A DNA stretch of 14,852 nt from contig JAEHDC010000062.1 of the NCBI GenBank assembly GCA_016880595.1, positions 1-14,852 of the forward strand, written 5' to 3'. The notes under the pieces are model-generated. The model was not told where the DNA came from. It ran no database searches and saw only the letters and a program-made list of their open reading frames with translations. This DNA is from Candidatus Saccharimonadota bacterium. GTDB lineage: Bacteria; Patescibacteriota; Saccharimonadia; Saccharimonadales; EFPC-124. Positions 1-5,171 of this stretch are shown here, one piece after another. The first letter of the stretch is position 1, and each line of letters begins with the position of its first letter. A program made the position numbers and the translations under genes.

Positions 1-1
1 A

Positions 2-108
2 CTATGCACGCGAATATCTAGAAAAAATGCATTACCTGAATACTTCGACGCAATCAATCCTGATACGCCAGAATCATTACAGGAGGCGCTTGACGGCTAA
101 GTCCTATT
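2..108 (+). pseudogene. Frameshifted N-terminal part of the methyltransferase gene
   Basis: This stretch carries coding-like sequence that moves through three frames. Bases 3-22 read YAREYLEK in frame 3. Bases 26-97 read a natural-looking segment (NALPEYFDAINPDTPESLQE then ALDG) in frame 2, ending at the TAA at 98-100. Frame 1 then reads LSPILRH into the methyltransferase. Restoring one base in the A6 run at 22-27 and one base near 95-97 would give a single continuous protein supplying the helices that normally precede methyltransferase motif I. It could be a true pseudogene or an assembly artefact of missing bases. The alternative is that 2-100 is simply the end of a separate upstream gene. 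The join is inferred, not proven. Confidence 0.4.
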
Positions 109-1056
109 TTGCGTCATATGCCGCAGCCAAGAAATGTTGTCTCGGTAGGTGTTGGGTCGGGCGAGGAAATGCATGCAGCGATTAATATGTACGCGGGAGG
201 ATCAGTGGTCGTACACGGCTTAGATGTTTCCCCTAGTGCTCTGATGCATAGCCATGAGTATCTTGCAAAGTATGGTTTGCGCGGAGTACTTACAGAAGGT
301 AGCGCTACGGGCATGCCGTATCCACCAGAGAGTATTGATGTATTCATATTCTCGGCGATCATGCACGAGATTTACAGCTACGTGCCCGACGGCAGACAGG
401 CCTGGGCTAAGGCAATATCGGAGATTGCGCAGAAGACCTCTCCTGGAGGCGTTTTGCTACTAAGGGATTTCGCAGCTCCAAATCATGAGGGCTATACCCG
501 CCTCCTCTTCAAGTCAAGGATTGCTGCTGATTTCTATCACTACTTCAGTCGTGAGTTCAGGGCATTCGCTGTCACCAGCGACCAAATGCGAGAGTCAATG
601 CTAGACCGTAGGTCTGGAAACGACAGCTATCTCCCTAGAGTCACTGCATTCGAAGAATCGGTTAGGCTACCAACGACTGCGGCTGCGGAGGTCTTGCTTC
701 ATTTTAAAAATTTCTGCGATCATGTAAACCGCGGATTCACGAACTTGGATGATGTAACGTGGAAAGAGCTAAATGAAGTCTATTTGCCGCCAGATCCTTT
801 TGTGCCGGGCTTTTATCCTATGTCGCAATCAGCATATGTAGAACAAATCGAGATGCTGATGTCTTGCGCGCTCCGGGGAACGCCATATTCAATGACCTGC
901 GTTGAGAATGGGCGATCAACTCGCCCAAACCATGCGGCATTTCTAGCACAGCATTTCCACGCTGAGTATCCGGACCTTCCTTTGAGTAGCGAGGAGGTTA
1001 TTGCAGGCTTCACCTGCAAAATGGAACTAGTATTTAGTAAGACTAGTTCTCGTTAG
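109..1056 (+). CDS. Class I SAM-dependent methyltransferase (N-terminus probably lost to frameshift)
   Basis: Predicted to transfer a methyl group from S-adenosylmethionine to an unidentified substrate in the cytoplasm. Numbering from the TTG at 109, the Rossmann-type methyltransferase signs are motif I VVSVGVGSGEE (10-20), the acidic residue ending strand 2 in HGLDVS (D39), the motif IV region SIDVFIFSAIMHE (75-87) and SPGGVLLLRDF (111-121). The C-terminal ~190 residues, rich in aromatic residues and including LNEVYLPPDPFVPGFYP, I do not recognise; they may be substrate-specific. Motif I begins only ten residues from the start, whereas the family usually has helices before it, and no ribosome binding site sits at proper distance from TTG 109 or ATG 118. 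I infer that the true start lies upstream, beyond two frameshifts. It stands alone on the plus strand and ends at a hairpin. Confidence 0.75.
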   Translation: MRHMPQPRNVVSVGVGSGEEMHAAINMYAGGSVVVHGLDVSPSALMHSHEYLAKYGLRGVLTEGSATGMPYPPESIDVFIFSAIMHEIYSYVPDGRQAWAKAISEIAQKTSPGGVLLLRDFAAPNHEGYTRLLFKSRIAADFYHYFSREFRAFAVTSDQMRESMLDRRSGNDSYLPRVTAFEESVRLPTTAAAEVLLHFKNFCDHVNRGFTNLDDVTWKELNEVYLPPDPFVPGFYPMSQSAYVEQIEMLMSCALRGTPYSMTCVENGRSTRPNHAAFLAQHFHAEYPDLPLSSEEVIAGFTCKMELVFSKTSSR

Positions 1057-1069
1057 CTCGCAGCCTACT

Positions 1070-1109
1070 GCAGTCGGTCGCCAGACACATCATCTCGGCG
1101 ACCGACTGC
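1070..1109 (+). terminator. Strong hairpin after the methyltransferase gene
   Basis: A perfect 13-bp inverted repeat (1070-1082 GCAGTCGGTCGCC with 1097-1109) encloses a 14-base loop, 13 bases after the methyltransferase stop. The following bases are AT-rich but lack a clean T run, so this may be a weak intrinsic terminator or an mRNA 3'-end stabilising stem. Confidence 0.5.
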
Positions 1110-1169
1110 TCACGATCATTATCAAATAATTTCAACTAACATACTTACAGATTGGCCAAAAAGGAATTA

Positions 1170-1204
1170 TTGAATGCCTCCAATCAAGAATAGGAGGCAT
1201 TCAA
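1170..1204 (-). terminator. Intrinsic terminator of the greA-like gene
   Basis: A perfect 12-bp inverted repeat (1170-1181 with 1193-1204; arm GGAGGCATTCAA on the plus strand) with an 11-base loop lies 13 bases past the stop of the minus-strand gene. On the minus strand it is followed by AATAATTCCTTTTT, a T-rich tail. Together with the hairpin at 1070-1109 it separates two convergent genes. Confidence 0.6.
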
Positions 1205-1217
1205 CGGGCGAGATAGC

Positions 1218-1706
1218 TTAACTAGTTTCACTAATTTCTATGATGGTTACGGTAAACGTCCTGTTGGGCAGCTGGACTTGAACAGTTGCGCCGGCCCCAC
1301 ATCCCATAATAGCGTTTCCGAGGGGGGAGGCGTAGGAGATTACATCGTCGCGCTCCCTATTTGGGCCAATATTGAGATAGCTGCCAATAGTAATTTCGTC
1401 AACAAAGCCTTGTGTTTCATTTCGGTAAACAACTCGACTTGAGATCGTCACTACTTCGACAGATTGTTGGCTCGGATCGATAATCTCAGCCTGCGCGAGA
1501 ATTGCCATGCGCTTGCGCACCTCATCAGTCCACATTCTGGACTGTTCTTGCGCAAAATCGAAGGCTGGGTTGTCGTGCCATGTACCACTCGTCTGCTCGA
1601 TCACCTCGCCGATACTGGCTAGTGCCTTTGCTTTTCGCCGCTCAGCTTCAGCGACGTACTCCTTTAGGGCTGCGTAATCATCTGGCAAGAATTTAAACAT
1701 TGTCAT
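1218..1706 (-). CDS. GreA/GreB-family transcription factor with altered acidic tip
   Basis: Proteins of this family enter the secondary channel of RNA polymerase and, when two acidic tip residues are present, stimulate transcript cleavage in backtracked complexes. The 162-aa length and layout fit: an N-terminal helical hairpin (about 8-75) and a C-terminal FKBP-like domain (about 85-160, with GSYLNIGPNRERDDVISYAS and VTIIEI at the end). The tip reads GTWHDNPAFDFAQEQ (41-55). By eye against E. coli GreA GDLKENAEYHAAREQ, the first acid (D41) is T42 and the second (E44) is D45, so cleavage activity may be changed or lost, as in Gfh1/Rnk-like relatives. ATG 1706 is used; a second ATG lies at 1700. 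It is single-gene, with its own promoter and terminator. Confidence 0.82.
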   Translation of the reverse strand: MTMFKFLPDDYAALKEYVAEAERRKAKALASIGEVIEQTSGTWHDNPAFDFAQEQSRMWTDEVRKRMAILAQAEIIDPSQQSVEVVTISSRVVYRNETQGFVDEITIGSYLNIGPNRERDDVISYASPLGNAIMGCGAGATVQVQLPNRTFTVTIIEISETS

Positions 1707-1838
1707 CCCGCTTTCCGTTCGATCTAAATCGTCAGACTCTCATCGCCCAATTAATGCAAGCACGCATAAATAAAATATTTTTTTACATGCGCGCCCTCCA
1801 CAACAATAAAAACGTGTGGTCCACTAATCCGTCGATTA

Positions 1839-1867
1839 ATTATACTTTACGGCAGGTACTTAGTCAA
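1839..1867 (-). promoter_or_regulatory. Sigma-70-type promoter for the greA-like gene
   Basis: On the minus strand, a -35 TTGACT (1867-1862) is separated by exactly 17 bp from a perfect -10 TATAAT (1844-1839). The start site would fall near 1832, leaving a leader of about 125 bases before ATG 1706. That is long for a small gene and contains the small inverted repeat GTGGTCCAC (1815-1823) and an A/T-rich block. Confidence 0.65.
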
Positions 1868-1969
1868 TAATTGTCAAGCCCCACTCTGTAATAAACAGGT
1901 ACAATTTAACTAATTTTGCTATTTAAGGTACAAGATTTTGGTTTTGGTCCGTTTGGCTCTTTTATTTCT

Positions 1970-2280
1970 GTTTAGCACATATATTCCTCCTGTAGATTAC
2001 CCAAATAGTAGTACCGGGATTCCATAGCCCTTGGTTCAGTTGCCTACCATTGTTTTATGAACTCTCTGGCTTTGTTTATGGCATCTTGTTTGTCTTGGCT
2101 TTTGTCGTAGATTTCTTGCAGGCCTGCGGTTATTGCCCCACGGTTTTTCTGGCTGGTTTTGCTCGAACATTGCGCATTTTACGGCTCTAAAACCCGCTCC
2201 GTCATCGGCAATAATAAGTTCCAACTCCTTTGTTTCTAGCCCACGTCCGATGGATGAACTGAAAACGGGGGGCATCCTAT
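1970..2280 (-). mobile_element. Decayed IS256-like (mutator-type) transposase remnant
   Basis: Reading the minus strand in more than one frame gives pieces of a mutator-type DDE transposase in the right order. The first (about 2262-2170) reads IGRGLETKELELIIADDGAG, matching the family's second-aspartate region (RGL...L.LVI.DG..G). After a frame change, 2170-2040 reads GAITAGLQEIYDKSQDKQDA then INKAREFIKQW, TAG, then ATEPRAMES, matching the family's C-terminal pattern (L..IY.A....A...L..F...W...YP.A). The N-terminal domain, the histidine-containing middle (HK.RN) and the final TTN.IER box are missing. Stops and frame changes show it is dead. The family name is from motif memory only. Confidence 0.6.
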
Positions 2281-2282
2281 AG

Positions 2283-2447
2283 CGTGTCCACCTCATTGCA
2301 ATGCCACCTTATACACCAGATCACAATCCTATCGAGCACGCTTGGAATACCGCCAAACAAGCCGTAGCAAACATACAACAAAACACATTTGGACAAACAA
2401 AAAAGACGTTTCGCGACTTCGTCGCTTCACGCCTGTTTAATTACTAG
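2283..2447 (+). pseudogene. IS630-family transposase, C-terminal fragment
   Basis: After an in-frame TAG at 2280-2282 the plus strand reads RVHLIAMPPYTPDHNPIEHA then WNTAKQAVANIQQ and ends RLFNY-TAG at 2445-2447. LPPY(S/T)PDxNPIEHxW is the hallmark last catalytic block of IS630/Tc1-type DDE transposases, the glutamate of NPIEH being the third catalytic acid. The earlier two catalytic aspartates and the DNA-binding domain are absent, so it is an inactive 3' remnant. It abuts the opposite-strand IS256-like remnant and ends 2 bp from the stop of the minus-strand gene at 2450, so its insertion may have defined the present end of that gene. The 54 codons fall below usual gene-calling limits. Confidence 0.8.
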
Positions 2448-2449
2448 TT

Positions 2450-2995
2450 TTAGTTGATTTTGTTTACTGTTGGTTCTGTCGAAAATAAATAAGCACCTAG
2501 GCCAAAAAACTCTTGATTCGCTTGCTTAAGAAATTCCACTCTTTTTGAATCATCAGCTAATTCATCAATGAGAGCATTATCCATAGTAACCATACGCAAT
2601 TTACCATCCTCTGTATGATCTAGTTTGAGCATGTACTCATACCTACAATCCCGATTTGCGTAAAATAAATTAAACTGCTTTAAAAGACCCAGCTCAACGA
2701 GCGCAAGCTGTCGCCTGGCTAAAGACTTGAGCTGTTTAAATTTTTTGGAATCGTTCTTGGCCTCATCAATAGATCTTGTAACATTCAAATAACTCAAGGG
2801 CTCAATAACAATATAAGGACCACTATTTTTTCTTCCGCGATGGCCGCCACATGCTTCAGACACCAGAAAGCCATGATATAGCAGCGCTGCCACTGTAAAT
2901 AGAATATTTTCATCAACGCATTGCTTGCCAGACTCAAGTAGCGACTTTGCCTTGATAATATATTCGTCAATCAGTTGATAGTCAGCCTTTTGCAT
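2450..2995 (-). CDS. Hypothetical 181-aa protein
   Basis: I do not recognise the family. The protein is soluble, with no signal peptide or membrane segment. It begins with an amphipathic helical region (1-50), has a Gly/His/Arg-rich turn ACGGHRGRKN (48-57) after a hydrophobic helix ENILFTVAALLYHGFLVSE, then a mixed charged region and an Asp/Glu-rich C-terminus. Helix content and the ALLYHGFLVSE helix recall HEPN-type helical domains, but no Rx4-6H motif is evident, so I do not assign it. Start ATG 2995 lies only 8 bases after an extended -10, which suggests a leaderless transcript. The stop at 2450 is 2 bp from the IS630 fragment, so the C-terminus may have been altered by that insertion. A T-rich stretch at 2399-2404 (minus strand) behind a short stem may terminate it. 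Confidence 0.65.
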   Translation of the reverse strand: MQKADYQLIDEYIIKAKSLLESGKQCVDENILFTVAALLYHGFLVSEACGGHRGRKNSGPYIVIEPLSYLNVTRSIDEAKNDSKKFKQLKSLARRQLALVELGLLKQFNLFYANRDCRYEYMLKLDHTEDGKLRMVTMDNALIDELADDSKRVEFLKQANQEFFGLGAYLFSTEPTVNKIN

Positions 2996-3003
2996 ACAAC
3001 AGC

Positions 3004-3012
3004 ATCATAACA
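3004..3012 (-). promoter_or_regulatory. Extended -10 promoter for the 181-aa gene, probably leaderless
   Basis: The minus strand reads TGTTATGAT (3012-3004), an extended -10 (TGn plus TATGAT), followed by 8 bases and then ATG 2995. The expected start site coincides with the first base of the coding region. The -35 (TAGATG, 17 bp upstream) is poor, as is usual with extended -10 elements. Confidence 0.45.
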
Positions 3013-3022
3013 CATTTCTACG

Positions 3023-3051
3023 TTGACATCTAACTGTAACCAGCATAAAGT
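3023..3051 (+). promoter_or_regulatory. Promoter for the DnaJ-type Cys-rich gene
   Basis: A perfect -35 TTGACA (3023-3028), a 17-bp spacer and a fair -10 TAAAGT (3046-3051, 4 of 6) precede ATG 3092 by about 40 bases. The open frame formally starts at TTG 3023, but that TTG is the -35 box itself, which argues for the later start. Confidence 0.5.
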
Positions 3052-3091
3052 TATATTTGTCCTGATAGAGTTGCAGCGAAGGGAATGGATC

Positions 3092-3445
3092 ATGTCCAAC
3101 GATCCGAGCGACTACTATCAGCGTTACGGTCGCGAACCGGACTTGGAGAACACTACGCACTACGGCACAGAATGTAGCTCTTGTAGCGGAAGTGGCAAGT
3201 GTGAAATCTGCGGCGGAAGCGGCTTTTCGGGATACAGTTCATGCTCATGCAATGAGGGCAATTGCTCTTCGTGCAACGGAACGGGCAAGAACACGCCTAT
3301 CAGCTGGCAATTAACAACCAGCAAATTTGGGGCTAGCAATATTGCTAGCCCCATTTCACTTTTACAAATTAGTGAATTCTTTAGAGATAAAAAGGAAGCT
3401 CCTGCGGTATTATATGAAGATCAATTGCCAATTTTTGCGCGTTAA
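3092..3445 (+). CDS. Small protein with DnaJ-type CxxCxGxG zinc-binding repeats
   Basis: ATG 3092 is preferred over the upstream TTG 3023 because GAAGGGA sits at Shine-Dalgarno distance. From that start the protein has an acidic N-terminus (MSNDPSDYYQRYGREPDLEN), then a Cys/Gly cluster: CSSCSGSG, CEICGGSG, CSCNEGNC and CSSCNGTG (about residues 27-65). These match the four CxxCxGxG-type repeats of the DnaJ zinc-finger domain, which binds two zinc ions. There is no J domain, so it is not a co-chaperone proper; the role is unknown. After the cluster comes GASNIASP, encoded by a perfect palindrome (3328-3353), then a short tail ending at TAA 3443-3445. That stop is probably a frameshift, since a transmembrane segment follows in the next frame. 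Confidence 0.65.
   Translation: MSNDPSDYYQRYGREPDLENTTHYGTECSSCSGSGKCEICGGSGFSGYSSCSCNEGNCSSCNGTGKNTPISWQLTTSKFGASNIASPISLLQISEFFRDKKEAPAVLYEDQLPIFAR
3328..3353 (+). terminator. Perfect 26-bp palindrome, possible terminator inside the frame
   Basis: The 13-base half TGGGGCTAGCAAT (3328-3340) is followed directly by its exact reverse complement (3341-3353). As RNA it would fold to a 9-10 bp GC-rich stem with a short AATATT loop, followed by TTTCACTTTT, so it looks like an intrinsic terminator on the plus strand. It lies within the open frame of the Cys-rich protein, which is odd. It could equally be a site for a dimeric DNA-binding protein. Confidence 0.45.
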
Positions 3446-3675
3446 CTGTTGTTGCGTTTACCTTAATTCAAATTATTGTTTACGTTGTTAGTCTGCCACC
3501 AGATACGGTGGATATGCTGACGCTCAGCAGTCAATATGCATCAGCCATTACTGAGGCGCAAAAGACGGCGTTATTAGCGGCCGGAGAAGCGCTTTTGGCT
3601 AATTATCAAGGCACTGCATTTAATGTTATAGCTCCCCCAAAGCAAACGCCTGTTCAGCTGCTTCAATTGCTGTAA
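3446..3675 (+). pseudogene. Frameshifted C-terminal part: transmembrane segment plus exported tail
   Basis: Immediately after TAA 3443-3445, frame 1 stays open to TAA 3673-3675. It reads LTVVAFTLIQIIVYVVSL, a convincing transmembrane helix, then PPDTVDMLTLSSQYASAI and an Ala/Gln-rich tail ending QLLQLL. Adding one T at 3442-3444 (CGT-TTA-ACT in place of CGT-TAA-CT) would join it to the preceding Cys-rich protein, with basic FAR just before the helix as expected for a cytoplasmic flank. On its own the segment has no good start before GTG 3508 or ATG 3514. I infer one broken gene: cytoplasmic zinc-binding domain, one membrane span, then an external tail. Overlap with a small opposite-strand frame leaves some doubt. 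Confidence 0.4.
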
Positions 3676-3736
3676 TGTACCCACTTTCAGATCGTCGGAC
3701 AATGTGTCTTAGTTCACGCTCTGCGGCTCGTGTCAT
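3626..3736 (-). CDS. Possible 36-aa small protein
   Basis: The minus strand encodes a 36-residue frame (MTRAAERELRHIVRR, then SESGYITAIEAAEQAFALGEL) from ATG 3736 to TAA 3628-3626. Composition is protein-like: a basic first half and a helical Ala/Glu-rich second half. A -10-like TATCAT ends 6 bases before the ATG, which would suit a leaderless message, and there is no Shine-Dalgarno. It overlaps the end of the plus-strand frame 3446-3675, so at most one of the two is likely to be under selection here. Confidence 0.25.
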   Translation of the reverse strand: MTRAAERELRHIVRRSESGYITAIEAAEQAFALGEL

Positions 3737-3798
3737 GCTTTTATGATACTGCTAAATTGCGTTGCGCGCCATTAGGAGATAAATTATCAGATTCGTTG

Positions 3799-3850
3799 AT
3801 GAAGTGACGCGCCGCAGCTATTTAAAACCAGCTACGGCACGCCACTTTAT
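3799..3850. terminator. Long hairpin downstream of the isoprenoid-synthase-like gene
   Basis: A 21-bp imperfect inverted repeat (3799-3819 with 3830-3850) has a 10-base loop. Read on the minus strand, every mismatch in the GC-rich core is a G-U wobble. It lies 10 bases past the stop of the minus-strand gene. It is flanked by A on one side and T on the other, though neither strand has a long T run, so it may act as a bidirectional terminator. Confidence 0.45.
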
Positions 3851-3859
3851 GTTCTTAAC

Positions 3860-4525
3860 TTACGCGCGGCGCATTGCACTTAGCGCTTGGAACGTAACGT
3901 TCCAATGTACGCCCAGTAAGATAGCTGCGCTTAACGCGCTAGAGCCAAGCCAGACTTTTGCTTGCCAGCTCGACGCAAGTTGCGTACGGCCAACCTTAAA
4001 ATCCTCCTCAAGGTCGGCCAGCGAATCACGACAGCTCAAAAGCTTCATAAAGTTTCTGAGCCATCTTGCAAACTTTTTCCTGCCCCTGGCGCGCTCTGGT
4101 TTAGGCAAAATTGCAACAACAATATCTGCACAATAAAGCGCTTCAAGCCGGCATATTGCTGCGTATTCACGCGGCTTTGTTGCCAGAAGTTTGAGCCGAC
4201 TGCATAATGCAATTTGCATTGCAGCCGTTCTTGGGCGGTCATCAAGGCCAACCAAAGTTTTCTCAAACAATTGAGCGTGCTGTACCAGATCTGGATTCGC
4301 CCATGCTGGCATATTACTTACCTTGGGTATATTTCCTGAGATAAGCTGCTCGTACAAATTATAAGCAGCGCTTATGCGCTCCGGTGGCTGCTCGTCAATC
4401 AGATCATCGAGCAAACCAGCGTACGCCCACATAGCCAGCCAGCATTCTTTGTTTTGCTGACTAACATCAATTCTGCAGGCGCGCGCTGCTGCCGCCACAC
4501 ACTCGGCTATCTTTAGCCATCGCAT
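3860..4525 (-). CDS. Class 1 isoprenoid-synthase-like enzyme (squalene/phytoene synthase type)
   Basis: Enzymes of this fold bind prenyl diphosphates through magnesium held by two acidic motifs on facing helices. From ATG 4525 (221 aa) the first motif is DDLIDE (40-45) within a helix WAYAGLLDDLIDEQPPER. The second is DSLADLEEDFKVGR (167-180), resembling the (N/R)xxxDxxED...GR block of squalene/phytoene synthases. It is shorter than the usual 280-300 aa. The C-terminus (190-210) is hydrophobic and may touch the membrane. A TTG at 4549 would add eight residues but overlaps the preceding small gene; ATG 4525 starts 4 bp after that gene's stop, suggesting coupling. The substrate is unknown; assignment rests on two motifs and helical character. 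Confidence 0.6.
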   Translation of the reverse strand: MRWLKIAECVAAAARACRIDVSQQNKECWLAMWAYAGLLDDLIDEQPPERISAAYNLYEQLISGNIPKVSNMPAWANPDLVQHAQLFEKTLVGLDDRPRTAAMQIALCSRLKLLATKPREYAAICRLEALYCADIVVAILPKPERARGRKKFARWLRNFMKLLSCRDSLADLEEDFKVGRTQLASSWQAKVWLGSSALSAAILLGVHWNVTFQALSAMRRA

Positions 4526-4529
4526 ATTC

Positions 4530-4670
4530 TTAAATAAAATATGCAACAAGCGCGCCGCTGCCAGCTACCAAGGTAACTGAGATGAGCGCCAGAAAGATGA
4601 GTGCCCAGGTAAGATTCTCGCAGTCGTCTCCACAACCGCTTTTAACGCCAGAGTTGTATTGCAACTTCAT
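4530..4670 (-). CDS. 46-aa single-pass membrane protein
   Basis: Between yidD and the isoprenoid-synthase-like gene the minus strand encodes a 46-residue protein from ATG 4670 to TAA 4532-4530. It starts MKLQYNSGVKSGCGDDCENL, giving a short polar N-terminus with the cysteine pair CGDDC (13-17). One hydrophobic helix follows (about 21-46: TWALIFLALISVTLVAGSGA, then LVAYFI). The gap from the yidD stop is 29 bp, with AAAGG upstream of the ATG, and the next gene follows 4 bp later, so it sits in a three-gene operon. The cysteine pair could bind metal or be redox active. I do not recognise the family. Confidence 0.6.
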   Translation of the reverse strand: MKLQYNSGVKSGCGDDCENLTWALIFLALISVTLVAGSGALVAYFI

Positions 4671-4699
4671 TGTTCTCACAACCTTTTCTATGATCTAAT

Positions 4700-5008
4700 T
4701 TAAAGGACTGAATCTTGCCGGAGAGTTTTCTTTGGCTCTGGTGGCGCCGTTAAATGACGCCCGCAAATAATTTGTAGCGCCAGTTTTGCGCCGCCAGACA
4801 TCCGCACATACAACGGTCTTTCTAAATCGCCGCCGCAGCGCTTCAGTCTTGCTCGCGTCAGACGCAGCCCAGTAACAAAACCGTGGCGCTTAAAAACAAG
4901 AAGACTGTATTCGCTACAGCTTGGGTTCATATTACAAACCCCTGGCGGCAAAAACCTCCTTAGCCATCTCTGGTAAAGCCGGATAAGCAGCATTGCAACA
5001 AAAGCCAC
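4700..5008 (-). CDS. yidD: Membrane protein insertion efficiency factor YidD
   Basis: YidD is a small peripheral membrane protein thought to assist YidC-dependent membrane protein insertion. The 102-aa protein shows the family core: an N-terminal amphipathic helix LLIRLYQRWLRRFLPPG, then CNMNPSCSEYSLLVFKRHG with the conserved Cys and SEYS, a helix FVTGLRLTRARLKRC, and the family Cys near GGD. The usual HPGGxDPVP ending is replaced by an unrelated basic tail (LERPLYVRMSGGAKLALQII and on). GTG 5008 is supported by GAGGTGG six bases upstream. In many bacteria yidD sits between rnpA and yidC; here it instead heads an operon with a 46-aa membrane protein and an isoprenoid-synthase-like enzyme, so its partners may differ. 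Confidence 0.85.
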   Translation of the reverse strand: MAFVAMLLIRLYQRWLRRFLPPGVCNMNPSCSEYSLLVFKRHGFVTGLRLTRARLKRCGGDLERPLYVRMSGGAKLALQIICGRHLTAPPEPKKTLRQDSVL

Positions 5009-5057
5009 TGCTCACCACCTCACGTTAAAATTAAGAGCTTAGGTTACCCTAATCACT

Positions 5058-5066
5058 TGGTATAAT
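5058..5066 (+). promoter_or_regulatory. Extended -10 promoter for the acetyltransferase gene
   Basis: TGGTATAAT (5058-5066) is an extended -10 with a perfect TATAAT at 5061-5066; the -35 region is poor. The start site would be near 5073, leaving about 100 bases of leader that includes a small inverted repeat CTCTTAA/TTAAGAG (about 5134-5157). The same bases form the -10 of the opposite yidD promoter. Confidence 0.55.
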
Positions 5067-5089
5067 ACACCTAATATGTGTAAAGTCAA
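5062..5089 (-). promoter_or_regulatory. Promoter for the yidD operon
   Basis: On the minus strand TTGACT (5089-5084), a 16-bp spacer and TATTAT (5067-5062) precede GTG 5008 by about 55 bases. The -10 hexamer is almost superposed on the plus-strand -10. Confidence 0.55.
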
Positions 5090-5171
5090 TTGTGATAAGC
5101 TAAAAGCGGCGAGCGTTTTGCAAAAAGCAAACCGTCTCTTAACTTAACAAATTAAGAGCGCTAAACAGGGG

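Noticed and set aside
1978..1991. Perfect AGGAGG plus ATG on the minus strand
   Set aside because: The ATG is followed by one codon and a stop, within the decayed transposase; no gene follows.
2036..2296. 86-aa minus-strand frame as an intact gene
   Set aside because: Only its first part matches a transposase; the match then continues in another frame with stops, so it is a remnant.
3023..3091. N-terminal extension of the Cys-rich protein from TTG 3023
   Set aside because: The TTG is part of a perfect TTGACA -35 box, while ATG 3092 has GAAGGGA at the right distance.
3804..4136. 110-aa plus-strand frame opposite the isoprenoid-synthase-like gene
   Set aside because: It starts in a hairpin and shares the phrase WNVTFQ with the opposite strand only because that DNA (GGAACGTAACGTTCC) is palindromic.
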